DNA from: Schwartzia sp. (in: firmicutes)
Lineage (GTDB): Bacteria > Bacillota > Negativicutes > Selenomonadales > Selenomonadaceae
Direction: 5' to 3'
Length of the DNA: 42,700 nucleotides
Assembly (NCBI GenBank): GCA_017458745.1
Contig: JAFTAB010000177.1
Coordinates: 1-42,700 of the forward strand
The notes beneath the pieces are model-generated. The model was not told the origin of the DNA. It searched no databases and worked only from the letters and a program-made list of their open reading frames with translations. The position numbers and the translations under genes are program-made. Shown here piece by piece: positions 6,608 through 13,707 of the stretch; positions within the stretch are counted from its first letter, which is position 1, and every line of letters starts with the position of its first letter.

Positions 6608-6795
6608 AGTGGGAGTTTTTAGACTCCTGCGTTAGACTCCTGTGATGGACGCTTTCGCGTCCCCATGCATACAGGAGTCTCTAATTCGCTTTGCTCATAA
6701 AAGACTCCAATAACTGAATCTAGTATTGCCTAACGGGTGCTTATCTCCCGCTTTAGAAGGGGGAGTCTTAGCGCCCGTTAGCATCGGATGAAATA
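6595..6795 (-). repeat. hairpin-rich interspersed repeat, copy 3, inverted and most complete
   Basis: Runs opposite to copies 1 and 2. It begins ATGAGACTTATTCAGTGGGAG, contains the GGACGC-TTTC-GCGTCC hairpin (6647-6662) and the AATTCGCTTTGCTCAT segment, then CTGAATCTAG. It ends with a nested stem that includes CTCCCGCTT and the closing AGCGCCCGTTAGCATCGGAT. It is 201 bp and non-coding. It fills the gap between rrf2 and the convergent lysR gene and may terminate both. Confidence 0.85.
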
Positions 6796-6806
6796 TGAAG
6801 GTGGTT

Positions 6807-7697
6807 TTAAGAAAACTCGTACCTGCTCCGCACGAACTCCAGAAAATGTATCGTGGCCTTTGAGAGGGCGTGGCTTTTTTTCCAAGCCAGCACATGACCC
6901 GTGGTGCGCTCCGGCAAGAAAGGACGGAAGCAAAGCCCGGCCATGGGGCGCACGGCAAAAGCGCCCTCAACACAAATGAGGTAGCCGATGCCTTGCCGCG
7001 CAAGGAGCAGACCGTTGGTGGGGAGATTGTGGGAGGCAACTATGTTCAGGCTGTCTTCCTCTACGCCCAGCCATTTGGAAATCTCTTCAATGACGATGGT
7101 GCGGCGCGGAATGATTATAGGCAGCCCCTGTATGTCCTCAGTTGCAATCGCCTCTTTTCGGACGAGAGGCGAATCTTCCCTCATGACGACCCCCCATTTT
7201 TCATAGCAGGGCAGGCGAAGGAAATTGTACTTTGCTACTTCGACCGGCTCCAGCAGTATGCCAAGGTCGATATTGCCGCGGTCGATTTTCTCGCGGATGT
7301 CGTTGCCGTCGGCGCTGTAAATCTCATATTTGACGGACGGATACTTTTTGCTGAACTCCGATATGATTTCTGGCAGCAGAAGCGATGCGACGCTTTCCAC
7401 GCAAGCGATGGTGACGATTCCCCCGATATGTGACTTTTGCTCGGCAAGCTCCCGGCAGGCTTTGTCGGCAAGCTGGGCGATTTCCTTTGCCCTCTGCTGA
7501 AACAGGAAGCCGCTGTCGGAAAGGGTAAGCTGCTTATGTTTTCGCACGAAAAGTTCGGTTCCCAGGTTTTTTTCCAAGTCCATTAGCTGGCGGGAAAGTG
7601 TGGGCTGCGTTATGTGAAGGTCTTTGGCTGCCTGCGTCATGTTGCCCGCCTTGGCAACAGCGAGAAAATATTTCAACACGCGGATATCGAGTTCCAT
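6807..7697 (-). CDS. LysR family transcriptional regulator
   Basis: A 296-residue LysR protein. The N-terminal winged helix-turn-helix is plain: MELDIRVLKYFLAVAKAGNM, then TQAAKDLHITQPTLSRQLMDLE (recognition helix TQPTLSRQ). The effector-binding domain starts near residue 90 (GGIVTIACVES) and shows two alpha/beta lobes, ending with FLEFVRSRYEFS. Length is normal. AAGGAG precedes the ATG at 7697. It is divergent from the CMD-like/cupin gene pair, 187 bp apart, and a 20-bp palindrome in that gap overlaps its own -35. It most likely controls the pair and itself. The effector is unknown. Confidence 0.93.
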   Translation of the reverse strand: MELDIRVLKYFLAVAKAGNMTQAAKDLHITQPTLSRQLMDLEKNLGTELFVRKHKQLTLSDSGFLFQQRAKEIAQLADKACRELAEQKSHIGGIVTIACVESVASLLLPEIISEFSKKYPSVKYEIYSADGNDIREKIDRGNIDLGILLEPVEVAKYNFLRLPCYEKWGVVMREDSPLVRKEAIATEDIQGLPIIIPRRTIVIEEISKWLGVEEDSLNIVASHNLPTNGLLLARQGIGYLICVEGAFAVRPMAGLCFRPFLPERTTGHVLAWKKSHALSKATIHFLEFVRSRYEFS

Positions 7698-7735
7698 GTA
7701 TAAAGTCTCCTTCGGCGAAGTTTGTGCCTGCCGTT

Positions 7736-7764
7736 ATAATAGCACATTTCTGCATTATCATCAA
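7736..7764 (-). promoter_or_regulatory. promoter of the lysR gene
   Basis: On the minus strand TTGATG (7764-7759), a 17-nt spacer and TATTAT (7741-7736). The -35 lies within the left arm of the palindrome at 7748-7794. Confidence 0.65.
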
Positions 7765-7794
7765 TGCTTAAAAGGCATTGATGATAATGCAGAA
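7748..7794. promoter_or_regulatory. perfect 20-bp inverted repeat between lysR and its target genes
   Basis: Arms 7748-7767 and 7775-7794 are perfectly complementary around the 7-nt centre TTAAAAG. It contains TGCATTATCATCAATGC and its mirror image. It is much longer than a usual T-N11-A LysR box, and the absence of a T run argues against a simple terminator. It may hold paired LysR sites. Confidence 0.75.
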
Positions 7795-7800
7795 TAAGTA

Positions 7801-7830
7801 TTGGACAGGAAAACCGTTTATTTCTATACT
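7801..7830 (+). promoter_or_regulatory. promoter of the CMD-like/cupin genes
   Basis: TTGGAC (7801-7806), an 18-nt spacer and TATACT (7825-7830), directly beside the palindrome, the place expected for a LysR-activated promoter. Confidence 0.5.
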
Positions 7831-7884
7831 ATAATCAATCAATCGATAAGTGCAGGATATATAAAATATTAGGGAGGGCATGAA

Positions 7885-8322
7885 ATGAAACTGTGTGGAA
7901 GGAAACTCATTGCCGCCTTGTGCGGCGCGGCTTTTTTGGCATCAAGCATGGTGCAGGTGTCGGCGGCTAGCCCGGAAGGCGAGAAGCCCGTGCCAAAGAA
8001 GATTGTGCAGACGGCGGGGAGGGACGCGCTGGGGGATTTCGCCCCGGATTTTGCCCGATACAACGATGATATTTTGTTCGGCGAGGTCTGGTCGAGGAAC
8101 GATGTGCTTTCACTCCATGATCGCAGCCTCATCACGATTTCCGCATTGGTGGCCAGCGGAGTCATCGACAGCTCCCTGAAGTACCATATCATGACAGCCA
8201 AGACGAACGGCGTGACCAAGGACGAGATGGTGGAGGCCATCACCCAGCTTGGATTCTATGCGGGCTGGCCGAAGGCTTGGGCGGCTTTCCGCATGGCGAG
8301 GGAGGTTTACGAGGCGGAGTAA
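7885..8322 (+). CDS. exported carboxymuconolactone decarboxylase family protein
   Basis: A 145-residue protein with a clear signal peptide (KLIAALCGAAFLASSMVQVSA, cleavage near 28). One CMD domain follows: DRSLITISALVASGVIDSSLKYHIMTAKTNGVTKDEMVEAITQLGFYAGWPKAWAAF. The family includes gamma-carboxymuconolactone decarboxylases and AhpD-type peroxidase reductases. The AhpD CxxC pair is absent, so a peroxidase-reductase role is unlikely. Exported CMD proteins are often next to cupins, as here. AGGGAGG lies upstream of the ATG. The reaction is unknown; the LysR neighbour suggests catabolism of a small molecule in the envelope. Confidence 0.85.
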   Translation: MKLCGRKLIAALCGAAFLASSMVQVSAASPEGEKPVPKKIVQTAGRDALGDFAPDFARYNDDILFGEVWSRNDVLSLHDRSLITISALVASGVIDSSLKYHIMTAKTNGVTKDEMVEAITQLGFYAGWPKAWAAFRMAREVYEAE

Positions 8323-8374
8323 GGAATAGTATGATATTAAATTTTGATATGGAAATAAGGAGGAAATGAAATTG

Positions 8375-8899
8375 ATGAACAAAACGGGACGCGCATTGCT
8401 GGTTGCGGCAGTCTTTGCGGGCATGACTGCGCTTGCCATGCCGGCTGCCGACGCGGCGAATAATATCAAGGACTTGTCCACGCCGGAGGAAATTGCGGCA
8501 GAACTTCAGAAAGAGGGCGGCGCGGTCTATCCAATCGGCGAGCCGAACACCGGCTACTCAAAATATTTCACGGGCAGGAGCTTCCTCTATCCCATGGAGG
8601 GCAAGTTCGTGAATGTCGCCAACGTGACCTTCGAGCCGGGCTGCATCAATTTCTGGCACAAGCATCACGGGAGCTGCCAGGTGCTTGCGGGCGTGTCGGG
8701 CAAAGGCTACTACCAGATTTGGGGCGAGGAGCCGAAAGAACTTCTGCCGGGCGAGAGCGTCACGATCCCGGAGAATGTGAAGCATTGGCACGGCGCGCAG
8801 CACAACAGCTGGTTCCAGCATCTTTCCATCATGCGGGAAGGGGCTTCCACCGAATGGCTGGAGCCGGTAGACCCCGCGGAATACGCCAAGCTGAAATAA
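8375..8899 (+). CDS. exported cupin domain protein
   Basis: A 174-residue protein with a signal peptide (RALLVAAVFAGMTALAMPAADA) and a single cupin barrel. Cupin motif 1 is GCINFWHKHHGSCQVLAGVSGKG, with His residues for the metal. Motif 2 is PENVKHWHGAQ, with a further His. ATG 8375 is preferred because GGAGG at 8359-8363 is 11 nt away; the ATG at 8366 is only 2 nt from it. It follows the CMD-like gene by 52 bp, so the two are probably an operon. Such cupin/CMD pairs occur widely with LysR regulators, but their substrates are poorly known. Confidence 0.87.
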   Translation: MNKTGRALLVAAVFAGMTALAMPAADAANNIKDLSTPEEIAAELQKEGGAVYPIGEPNTGYSKYFTGRSFLYPMEGKFVNVANVTFEPGCINFWHKHHGSCQVLAGVSGKGYYQIWGEEPKELLPGESVTIPENVKHWHGAQHNSWFQHLSIMREGASTEWLEPVDPAEYAKLK

Positions 8900-8920
8900 A
8901 ACGATTGAGAAAGCCATAAA

Positions 8921-8956
8921 AAAGGAGCCGCCGCTTAAAAAGCGGTGGCTCCTTTT
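8921..8956. terminator. bidirectional terminator between the cupin gene and cstA
   Basis: A 16-bp stem (8921-8936 with 8940-8955, one G-T pair) and an AAA loop. T runs follow on both strands, serving the converging cupin and cstA genes. Confidence 0.92.
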
Positions 8957-9015
8957 GCTATGAAGCGGTAAACTGATTGCAAATCATTGATATTTTTGCG
9001 TGCGTTGTTCAATTA

Positions 9016-10455
9016 TCATTGTGTCAGTACGCTGGCCCGCGAGCCGTTCCAGAAAGTGGATTTCATGAAGAGCAGCAGGAAAACCACGGCAAACACCACT
9101 CCGGCGGGATAGCTCACGGTTGTGGAAAGCCGGAGCCCTTCCTGAGCCTGAAGGATATAGGTGGTTGTGACCGCCGACATAAATGTGGCAGGGACAGCCG
9201 CGATGAGCGAGACCATTTTGTTTTCCATCTTGCGGTAGAGATATACGGCTCCCGTCCAGAGCACAATCATCGCAAGCGTTTGGTTTGTCCAAGAGAAATA
9301 GCGCCAAACGATATTGAAATTGATCTGGGAAAGCACGCCGCCGGCAGCGAGAAGCGGGATAGCGAACGCAAGCCTCTTGCCCCATTCCTTTTGCTGCACT
9401 CCGAACCAGTCAGCCAGCGTCAGCCTCGCTGAACGGAAGGCAGTGTCGCCTGATGTAATCGGGCAGGCGATAACGCCAAGCATCGCGAGGGTCGCGCCGA
9501 TTCCCGTGCCCAAGAAACCGACACAGATGTCATAGACCGCCCCTCCGGGCCCGCCCTTTGCGAGGACGGCCGAAAGACCTGCTGTTCCGTCATAGAAAGT
9601 AATTCCGGCCGCCGCCCAAATCAAGGCGATGATGCCCTCCGCGACCATCGCTCCGTAAAATACGGGACGCCCCAGCCGCTCGTCTTTCAAGCAGCGCGAC
9701 ATAATTGGCGACTGTGTGGCATGGAACCCCGAAATTGCGCCACAGGCTACGGTAATAAACATGAGCGGCCAGATTGGCATAGCCGCTCCCTGCGGGTGAA
9801 GATTTTCAAGTGCCATCTCCGGCATTGTGTGGCCGCCAACGCCCGTAAGCATTCCGACCATAATCCCGAGAGCCATGACGATGAGGCAGATTCCGAAGAG
9901 AGGATAAAACTTCGCGATGATTGTGTCGATTGGCAGCAACGTCGCGAGAAAATAATAGGCGAGCACGATAATGAGCCATATAGTGAAATCCATCGACGTC
10001 AGCTTTGCGAGAAGCATCGCGGGGCCCGTCATGAACACCGTGCCGACCAGCACCAGAAGCACGACGGAGAACACGCGCATGATGGAAAGCATAGTCGGCC
10101 CCATATAGATGCCGACCACTTCGGAAATGCTCTTGCCGTCTTCCCTGATGGAAATCATGCCGGAAAGATAGTCATGGACGCCTCCCGCGAAAATCGTTCC
10201 GAGAACGATCCAAAAATAAACGCTGGGTCCCCAGAGCGCGCCGCCCAGCGCCCCGAATATAGGCCCGAGTCCCGCGATATTGAGGAGCTGAATCATAAAG
10301 ACCTTCCATGTGGGCAGCGGCGTGTAATCCACGCCGTCGTTGAGCCTGATTGCCGGGGTCGACCTGTCCGTAGGTCCAAACGCGGAATCCACAATCTTGC
10401 CGTAAACCGCGTACCCGATTACAAGCGCCGCAAGAGCTGCCAAAAATGCTGCCAT
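9016..10455 (-). CDS. cstA: carbon starvation protein CstA family permease
   Basis: A 479-residue integral membrane protein with many hydrophobic segments. Conserved CstA sequence includes FQLLNIAGLGPIFGALGGALWGPSVYFWI-like stretches: here QLLNIAGLGPIFGAL, FAGGVHDYLSGMISIREDGKS, GAISGFHATQSPIMSRC and PITSGDTAFRSARL. The family imports peptides or pyruvate when carbon is scarce. At 479 residues it is the short form, shorter than the roughly 700-residue enterobacterial CstA. The ATG at 10455 follows GAAGGAAGG. It is a single-gene unit with an extended -10 promoter. No partner sensor gene is nearby. Confidence 0.9.
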   Translation of the reverse strand: MAAFLAALAALVIGYAVYGKIVDSAFGPTDRSTPAIRLNDGVDYTPLPTWKVFMIQLLNIAGLGPIFGALGGALWGPSVYFWIVLGTIFAGGVHDYLSGMISIREDGKSISEVVGIYMGPTMLSIMRVFSVVLLVLVGTVFMTGPAMLLAKLTSMDFTIWLIIVLAYYFLATLLPIDTIIAKFYPLFGICLIVMALGIMVGMLTGVGGHTMPEMALENLHPQGAAMPIWPLMFITVACGAISGFHATQSPIMSRCLKDERLGRPVFYGAMVAEGIIALIWAAAGITFYDGTAGLSAVLAKGGPGGAVYDICVGFLGTGIGATLAMLGVIACPITSGDTAFRSARLTLADWFGVQQKEWGKRLAFAIPLLAAGGVLSQINFNIVWRYFSWTNQTLAMIVLWTGAVYLYRKMENKMVSLIAAVPATFMSAVTTTYILQAQEGLRLSTTVSYPAGVVFAVVFLLLFMKSTFWNGSRASVLTQ

Positions 10456-10489
10456 AAAAATCGCCTTCCTTCAATTTATATGCCTCTTG

Positions 10490-10498
10490 ATTATAGCA
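10490..10498 (-). promoter_or_regulatory. extended -10 promoter of cstA
   Basis: On the minus strand TGC-TATAAT (10498-10490), an extended -10 element. No good -35 is present, which fits an extended -10 or an activator-dependent promoter. An ATGAAA/TTTCAT repeat lies at 10514-10531. Confidence 0.55.
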
Positions 10499-10612
10499 TA
10501 TTTCAAAAGCGGAAATGAAATTTTTTTCATGCCCGTGATTAAATTTTAACGGCGGGGCTTTGGTTGCGCCGATTTTTTCGTTGTGCCCGGTTATGCGCGG
10601 CGTAGATTTTTA

Positions 10613-10683
10613 TATAGTATCTTTTTGGGTACTATATTACTTGAAAGTGCGTACTTGTTATTTATCCTTGATTGCTGTAAAAT
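10613..10683 (+). promoter_or_regulatory. promoter and operators of the glyoxalase/hxlR unit
   Basis: TTGTTA (10655-10660), a 17-nt spacer and TAAAAT (10678-10683). Upstream are TATAGTA-N10-TACTATA (10613-10636) and AAGT-N4-ACTT (10645-10656), which overlaps the -35. CCTTGATT-N18-AATCAAGG (10666-10699) surrounds the -10. GTAC/AGTA-type half sites are typical of HxlR regulators such as the one encoded downstream. Confidence 0.65.
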
Positions 10684-10745
10684 GAAACCGTAATCAAGGA
10701 GACATCAATTCTCCCGCTGTACCACGGAAAGGAGCGACAATTATC

Positions 10746-11102
10746 ATGTTTCGTTTTGCCCACAACAATATCAATGTGCTTGACCTTAAACGCAGCCTGT
10801 CCTTCTATGCGGAGGCATTGGGACTGAAGGAGGTTCGCCGTATTGATGGCGGCGACTTCACGATTGTCTACTTGGGCGACCCGCACCAGAGCCGGCATCT
10901 ATTGGAGCTGACTTGGCTCAAGGATCGCAAGGAGCCGTACAACTTGGGGGACAACGAGTTTCATCTGGCTTTCACGGCAGACGATTTCGATGCGGCCCAC
11001 GAAAAGCATAAGAAGATGGGATGCATTTGCTACGAGAATCCCGGCATGGGCATTTATTTCATCAATGACCCGGACGGATACTGGCTGGAAATCCTGCCAT
11101 GA
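10746..11102 (+). CDS. glyoxalase/VOC family protein, lactoylglutathione lyase-like
   Basis: A 118-residue protein made of two beta-alpha-beta-beta-beta units of the vicinal oxygen chelate fold. The expected four metal ligands are visible: His6 (RFAHNNINV), Glu57 (HLLELTW), His75 (EFHLAFT) and Glu114 (GYWLEILP). FINDPDGYWLEI is the glyoxalase I signature. Such enzymes convert methylglyoxal adducts or related reactive carbonyls. The upstream AAGGAG and the ATG at 10746 fit. The hxlR gene follows at 50 bp. HxlR regulators frequently respond to aldehydes or electrophiles, so the pair is probably a carbonyl-stress unit. Confidence 0.88.
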   Translation: MFRFAHNNINVLDLKRSLSFYAEALGLKEVRRIDGGDFTIVYLGDPHQSRHLLELTWLKDRKEPYNLGDNEFHLAFTADDFDAAHEKHKKMGCICYENPGMGIYFINDPDGYWLEILP

Positions 11103-11152
11103 GGCGGTGGTAGTTTCGACCCGGGCGACGAGTTAAAGGAGGCGCAGGGAGA

Positions 11153-11497
11153 ATGAGCGATAAAAAACGAATATACAACTGCCCGGTGGATGCCGTCCTT
11201 GGCATCATCGGCGGCAAATATAAGCCTATCATTTTGTATCACCTGATTGACCGTACGCTCAGATTCAGCGAACTGCGCCGCTTTCTTCCTCAGACCACGG
11301 CCAAGATGCTGACCCAGCAATTACGAGAACTGGAAGCGGACGGCATCGTTCACCGTGAGGTCTATCCCGTTGTTCCGCCGCGGACGGAGTACAGCCTTAC
11401 GGAGTTCGGCAGGACGCTCACGCCCGTTCTGACCGCTATGTGCGACTGGGGAAAGAAATTCATGGGTCAATATATCCGGCAGGAAAACATCGGATAG
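11153..11497 (+). CDS. HxlR family transcriptional regulator
   Basis: A 114-residue winged-helix regulator. CPVDAVLGIIGGKYKPIILYHL at the start is the HxlR signature with its conserved N-terminal Cys (C11). LRFSELRRFLPQTTAKMLTQQLRELEADGIVHREVYPVVPPRTEYSLTEFGRTL covers the recognition helix and the wing. The Cys may sense electrophiles, as in YodB/HypR relatives; that is inference. It is transcribed with the glyoxalase gene and the promoter has matching repeats, so autoregulation is likely. AAGGAGG is 12 nt before the ATG. Confidence 0.92.
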   Translation: MSDKKRIYNCPVDAVLGIIGGKYKPIILYHLIDRTLRFSELRRFLPQTTAKMLTQQLRELEADGIVHREVYPVVPPRTEYSLTEFGRTLTPVLTAMCDWGKKFMGQYIRQENIG

Positions 11498-11510
11498 CTC
11501 GAATCAAGGA

Positions 11511-11867
11511 ATGGGGAGGAAATTAAGGGAAGGCATGGTATATGTGACCGCCGGGGCGCGCAGCCGTGATGCCGTGGACGCGAACGGAATCCACACCGGC
11601 AAGGCTCCCACGCAGATGGCGGATTTGAAATCCGGCATTATCGCCCTTCGCGCCAATGCAGCCGTCCTGCCGGGGGACAAGGAGCGAATCATATCCGTCG
11701 GCACTTCAGGCGGAGGCCAGATGAGTTCCATCCTCGGCGCCTCCGGCGATATGAAAGAATATTATCCGTACCTGTACGAATCCGGCGCGCTGGGGGTCAC
11801 GAAAAATGACGACGGAAGCTACGATGTAATACAAACATTACTTCGGTATCACAGCATCATGTTGTAA
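11511..11867 (+). pseudogene. fragment of an alpha/beta-hydrolase esterase (tannase-like)
   Basis: The 118 codons encode only the middle of a much larger esterase. YVTAGARSRDAVDANG is followed by KAPTQMADLKSGIIALRANA and the nucleophile elbow SVGTSGGGQMSSILGASGD. Similarity stops after YPYLYESGALG. The N-terminal strands and the C-terminal half with the catalytic Asp and His are missing. No ribosome binding site is well placed for the ATG at 11511. A remnant rather than a working gene is the simplest reading. It lies 13 bp behind hxlR and starts the scar region that continues to 12332. Confidence 0.7.
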
Positions 11868-11968
11868 TGCACCCACCCGTTAATATCTGATGTGAAGGTG
11901 CGCCTTGGTTTTCAAGGTGGGAATATTTTTCACATAGGTTCACAATGTAGGCTTATTTGTTGCTTCTG

Positions 11969-12005
11969 TAGGCAAAAATCCTATGATTTTTGCCTATTTT
12001 ATATT
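11969..12005 (+). terminator. intrinsic terminator in the scar region
   Basis: A 12-bp perfect stem, TAGGCAAAAATC (11969-11980) with GATTTTTGCCTA (11985-11996), a 4-nt loop and TTTT. It ends transcription coming from the glyoxalase/hxlR unit. Confidence 0.88.
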
Positions 12006-12006
12006 C

Positions 12007-12195
12007 TTTCACGCTATCTCCGCCAATAACCAATTATTGACCGAGAAGAAGAAAATCATTGCCAATGCGCAGCTTATCCGCAGGACGCTTTGCAATACCG
12101 ACACCTAGCGGGAGGGAAAGCGGCGGCTCGAGAGAGAGATGGCGGTGTCGGTGGACATGGCGGACAACTTTCAGGTGCAGGGCTATGGCTCTGCA
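12007..12195 (+). pseudogene. remnant of a large serine recombinase, C-terminal region
   Basis: The frame starting at 12007 reads NQLLTEKKKIIANAQLIRR, then a TAG stop (12106-12108), then KRRLEREMAVSVDM. This is the coiled-coil-like tail seen in zinc-ribbon site-specific recombinases of Tn916/Tn5397-like elements. There is no start codon, the frame is interrupted and the catalytic domain is absent, so this is a decayed piece of a mobile element. Recognition rests on this tail alone. Confidence 0.55.
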
Positions 12196-12206
12196 CTCAT
12201 TTTTTT

Positions 12207-12332
12207 ATCCGATGCTAACGGGCGCTAATACTCCCGCTTCTTAAGCGGGAGATAAGCGCCCATAAGGCAATGGGTAAATTCGACTAGATTCAGTGGGAGT
12301 ATAAAACTCCCACTGAATAAGTCTCATTTTAT
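12207..12332 (+). repeat. hairpin-rich interspersed repeat, copy 4
   Basis: Opens with ATCCGATGCTAACGGGCGCT and a nested stem, GGGCGCT / AGCGCCC enclosing CTCCCGCTT / AAGCGGGAG. A CCCATAAGGCAATGGG hairpin and AATTCGACTAGATTCAGT follow. The middle hairpins of copies 1-3 are missing: ATTCAGTGGGAG pairs directly with CTCCCACTGAAT (12289-12316). It ends in AAGTCTCATTTTAT. Confidence 0.85.
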
Positions 12333-12341
12333 ATTGACTCC

Positions 12342-12371
12342 TTGACAATATCAATATTTGTATGATAGATT
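12342..12371 (+). promoter_or_regulatory. promoter of the manganese riboswitch transcript
   Basis: A perfect TTGACA (12342-12347), an 18-nt spacer and TAGATT (12366-12371), placing the start at about 12378, at the foot of the aptamer. Confidence 0.6.
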
Positions 12372-12377
12372 ATTTAT

Positions 12378-12572
12378 TGTGCTGAAGGGGAGTAGCCTTT
12401 AAGGATTTATTTCCGGAGTCGGTATGCCAACATGCATGTCTCGGTTTTTGGGGCTGGCGCCGACGTTGAGCTTTTTGCATATTAAGAGTTCGATGGTCAG
12501 ACTTTCAGTGCGGTTTTGGGTGACGCTTATTTTATCGGCGTTTCCTTTATCCGCGCTGAAAGTCTTTTTTTA
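12378..12572 (+). promoter_or_regulatory. yybP-ykoY manganese riboswitch with transcription terminator
   Basis: The hallmark GGGGAGTAGCC (12387-12397) is followed by the second conserved segment, GCCAACATGCATG, about 30 nt on. An expression platform comes next: a 15-bp stem (12499-12513 with 12551-12565, one G-U) and a T run form a strong terminator just before the ribosome binding site. In this class Mn2+ binding stabilises the aptamer and lets transcription continue into a metal exporter gene. The antiporter gene at 12601 therefore probably exports Mn2+ or is induced by it. Confidence 0.9.
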
Positions 12573-12600
12573 TTATTTTTTTATAAGGAGAGTGCATATC

Positions 12601-13629
12601 ATGAACCCTGTTTTTAATTTTTTGATTGCGGCCGGCGTGCTCGCCGTCGGTTTTGTGATGCTCATAAAGGGAGCTGACGCATTCGTTGACGGCAGCTCAT
12701 CCATCGCGAAGAGGCTTCGCGTGCCATCGCTGGTCATAGGGCTCACCATCGTCGCGATGGGGACGAGCCTGCCGGAGCTGGCGGTGAGCGTCACGGCATC
12801 TCTGGCGGGGAGCAATGAGATAGCCATCAGCAACGTGACCGGCTCCAATGTTTTTAATCTTTTGGTGGTCTGTGGCATATCGGCACTTTTCGTGCCGCTG
12901 AAGGTCTCGCGTGCCAGCCTCACGCACGAGTTTCCTTTCTCGGTCTTTTGCGCGGTGCTTCTTGCGGTTTTTGGAGCGACCGGCGAGGTCACGAGGGAGG
13001 GCATGGGCTCTATAGGGCGCGCCGAGGGAGTCGTGCTGCTGACGCTTTTCGTGTTGTTCCTCTTGTGGACTGTGCGCTCCGCGATGGAGGCAAGGAAAGC
13101 GGGGGAGATCGAGGAGGAGGACTCGGGCGAGATTCTCTCGGTTGGCAGCAGCGTTTTGAGGATATTGCTCGGAATGGCGGCGATAAAATTCGGCGGGGAT
13201 TTCGTCGTCGGCGGGGACGCGGAGCTGATGGGCGTGGAGTTCTCGTATGGCGCGGTCGCTATGGCTCGCCTGCTTGGCATGAGCGACACGCTGATTGGGC
13301 TCACGATTGTCGCTGTCGGTACCAGCCTGCCTGAGCTTGTGACCTCGATTGTCGCCGCGAGGAAAGACGAGGTCGATATGGCGGTGGGCAATGTCATCGG
13401 CTCAAATATTTTCAACATTCTCTTTATACTCGGCACGGCAACGGTCATCATGCCCGTCGATTTCATATTTGATAATCTTGTCGATACGATTTTGCTGATA
13501 ATATTCAGTTTGATGATGTGGGCGTTCGCTTGGACTCGCGGCATGATCGTCAGATGGGAGGGCGCGGTGATGATAGCCTGCTATGTGGCTTTCGTCGGCC
13601 ACGCGATATTCAGAGTGTACGGGGTATGA
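12601..13629 (+). CDS. calcium/cation antiporter, CaCA family (YrbG-like)
   Basis: A 342-residue membrane protein built from two homologous halves. Each half has an alpha repeat: GTSLPELAVSVTASLAGSNE with NVTGSNVFN, and GTSLPELVTSIVAARKDEVD with NVIGSNIFN. The Glu in GTSLPE and the Asn/Ser in GSN are the ion ligands. A charged loop (EIEEEDSGE) separates the halves. The ATG at 12601 is preceded by AAGGAG at 13 nt; the frame is open upstream through the riboswitch but is not translated. Family members exchange Ca2+ for Na+ or K+. Control by a Mn2+ riboswitch points to Mn2+ efflux. Confidence 0.92.
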   Translation: MNPVFNFLIAAGVLAVGFVMLIKGADAFVDGSSSIAKRLRVPSLVIGLTIVAMGTSLPELAVSVTASLAGSNEIAISNVTGSNVFNLLVVCGISALFVPLKVSRASLTHEFPFSVFCAVLLAVFGATGEVTREGMGSIGRAEGVVLLTLFVLFLLWTVRSAMEARKAGEIEEEDSGEILSVGSSVLRILLGMAAIKFGGDFVVGGDAELMGVEFSYGAVAMARLLGMSDTLIGLTIVAVGTSLPELVTSIVAARKDEVDMAVGNVIGSNIFNILFILGTATVIMPVDFIFDNLVDTILLIIFSLMMWAFAWTRGMIVRWEGAVMIACYVAFVGHAIFRVYGV

Positions 13630-13707
13630 TATAATATATTTAGATAATATCCGTTGTATTTTTTTACTCTGTTTGTATTGTTTTCTTGTTTTTTGAGGTC
13701 ATGGCGC

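Noticed and set aside
12059-12244. 61-codon rightward frame in the scar region
   Set aside because: The translation is Arg/Trp-rich without similarity; a different frame of the same DNA shows the recombinase tail instead.
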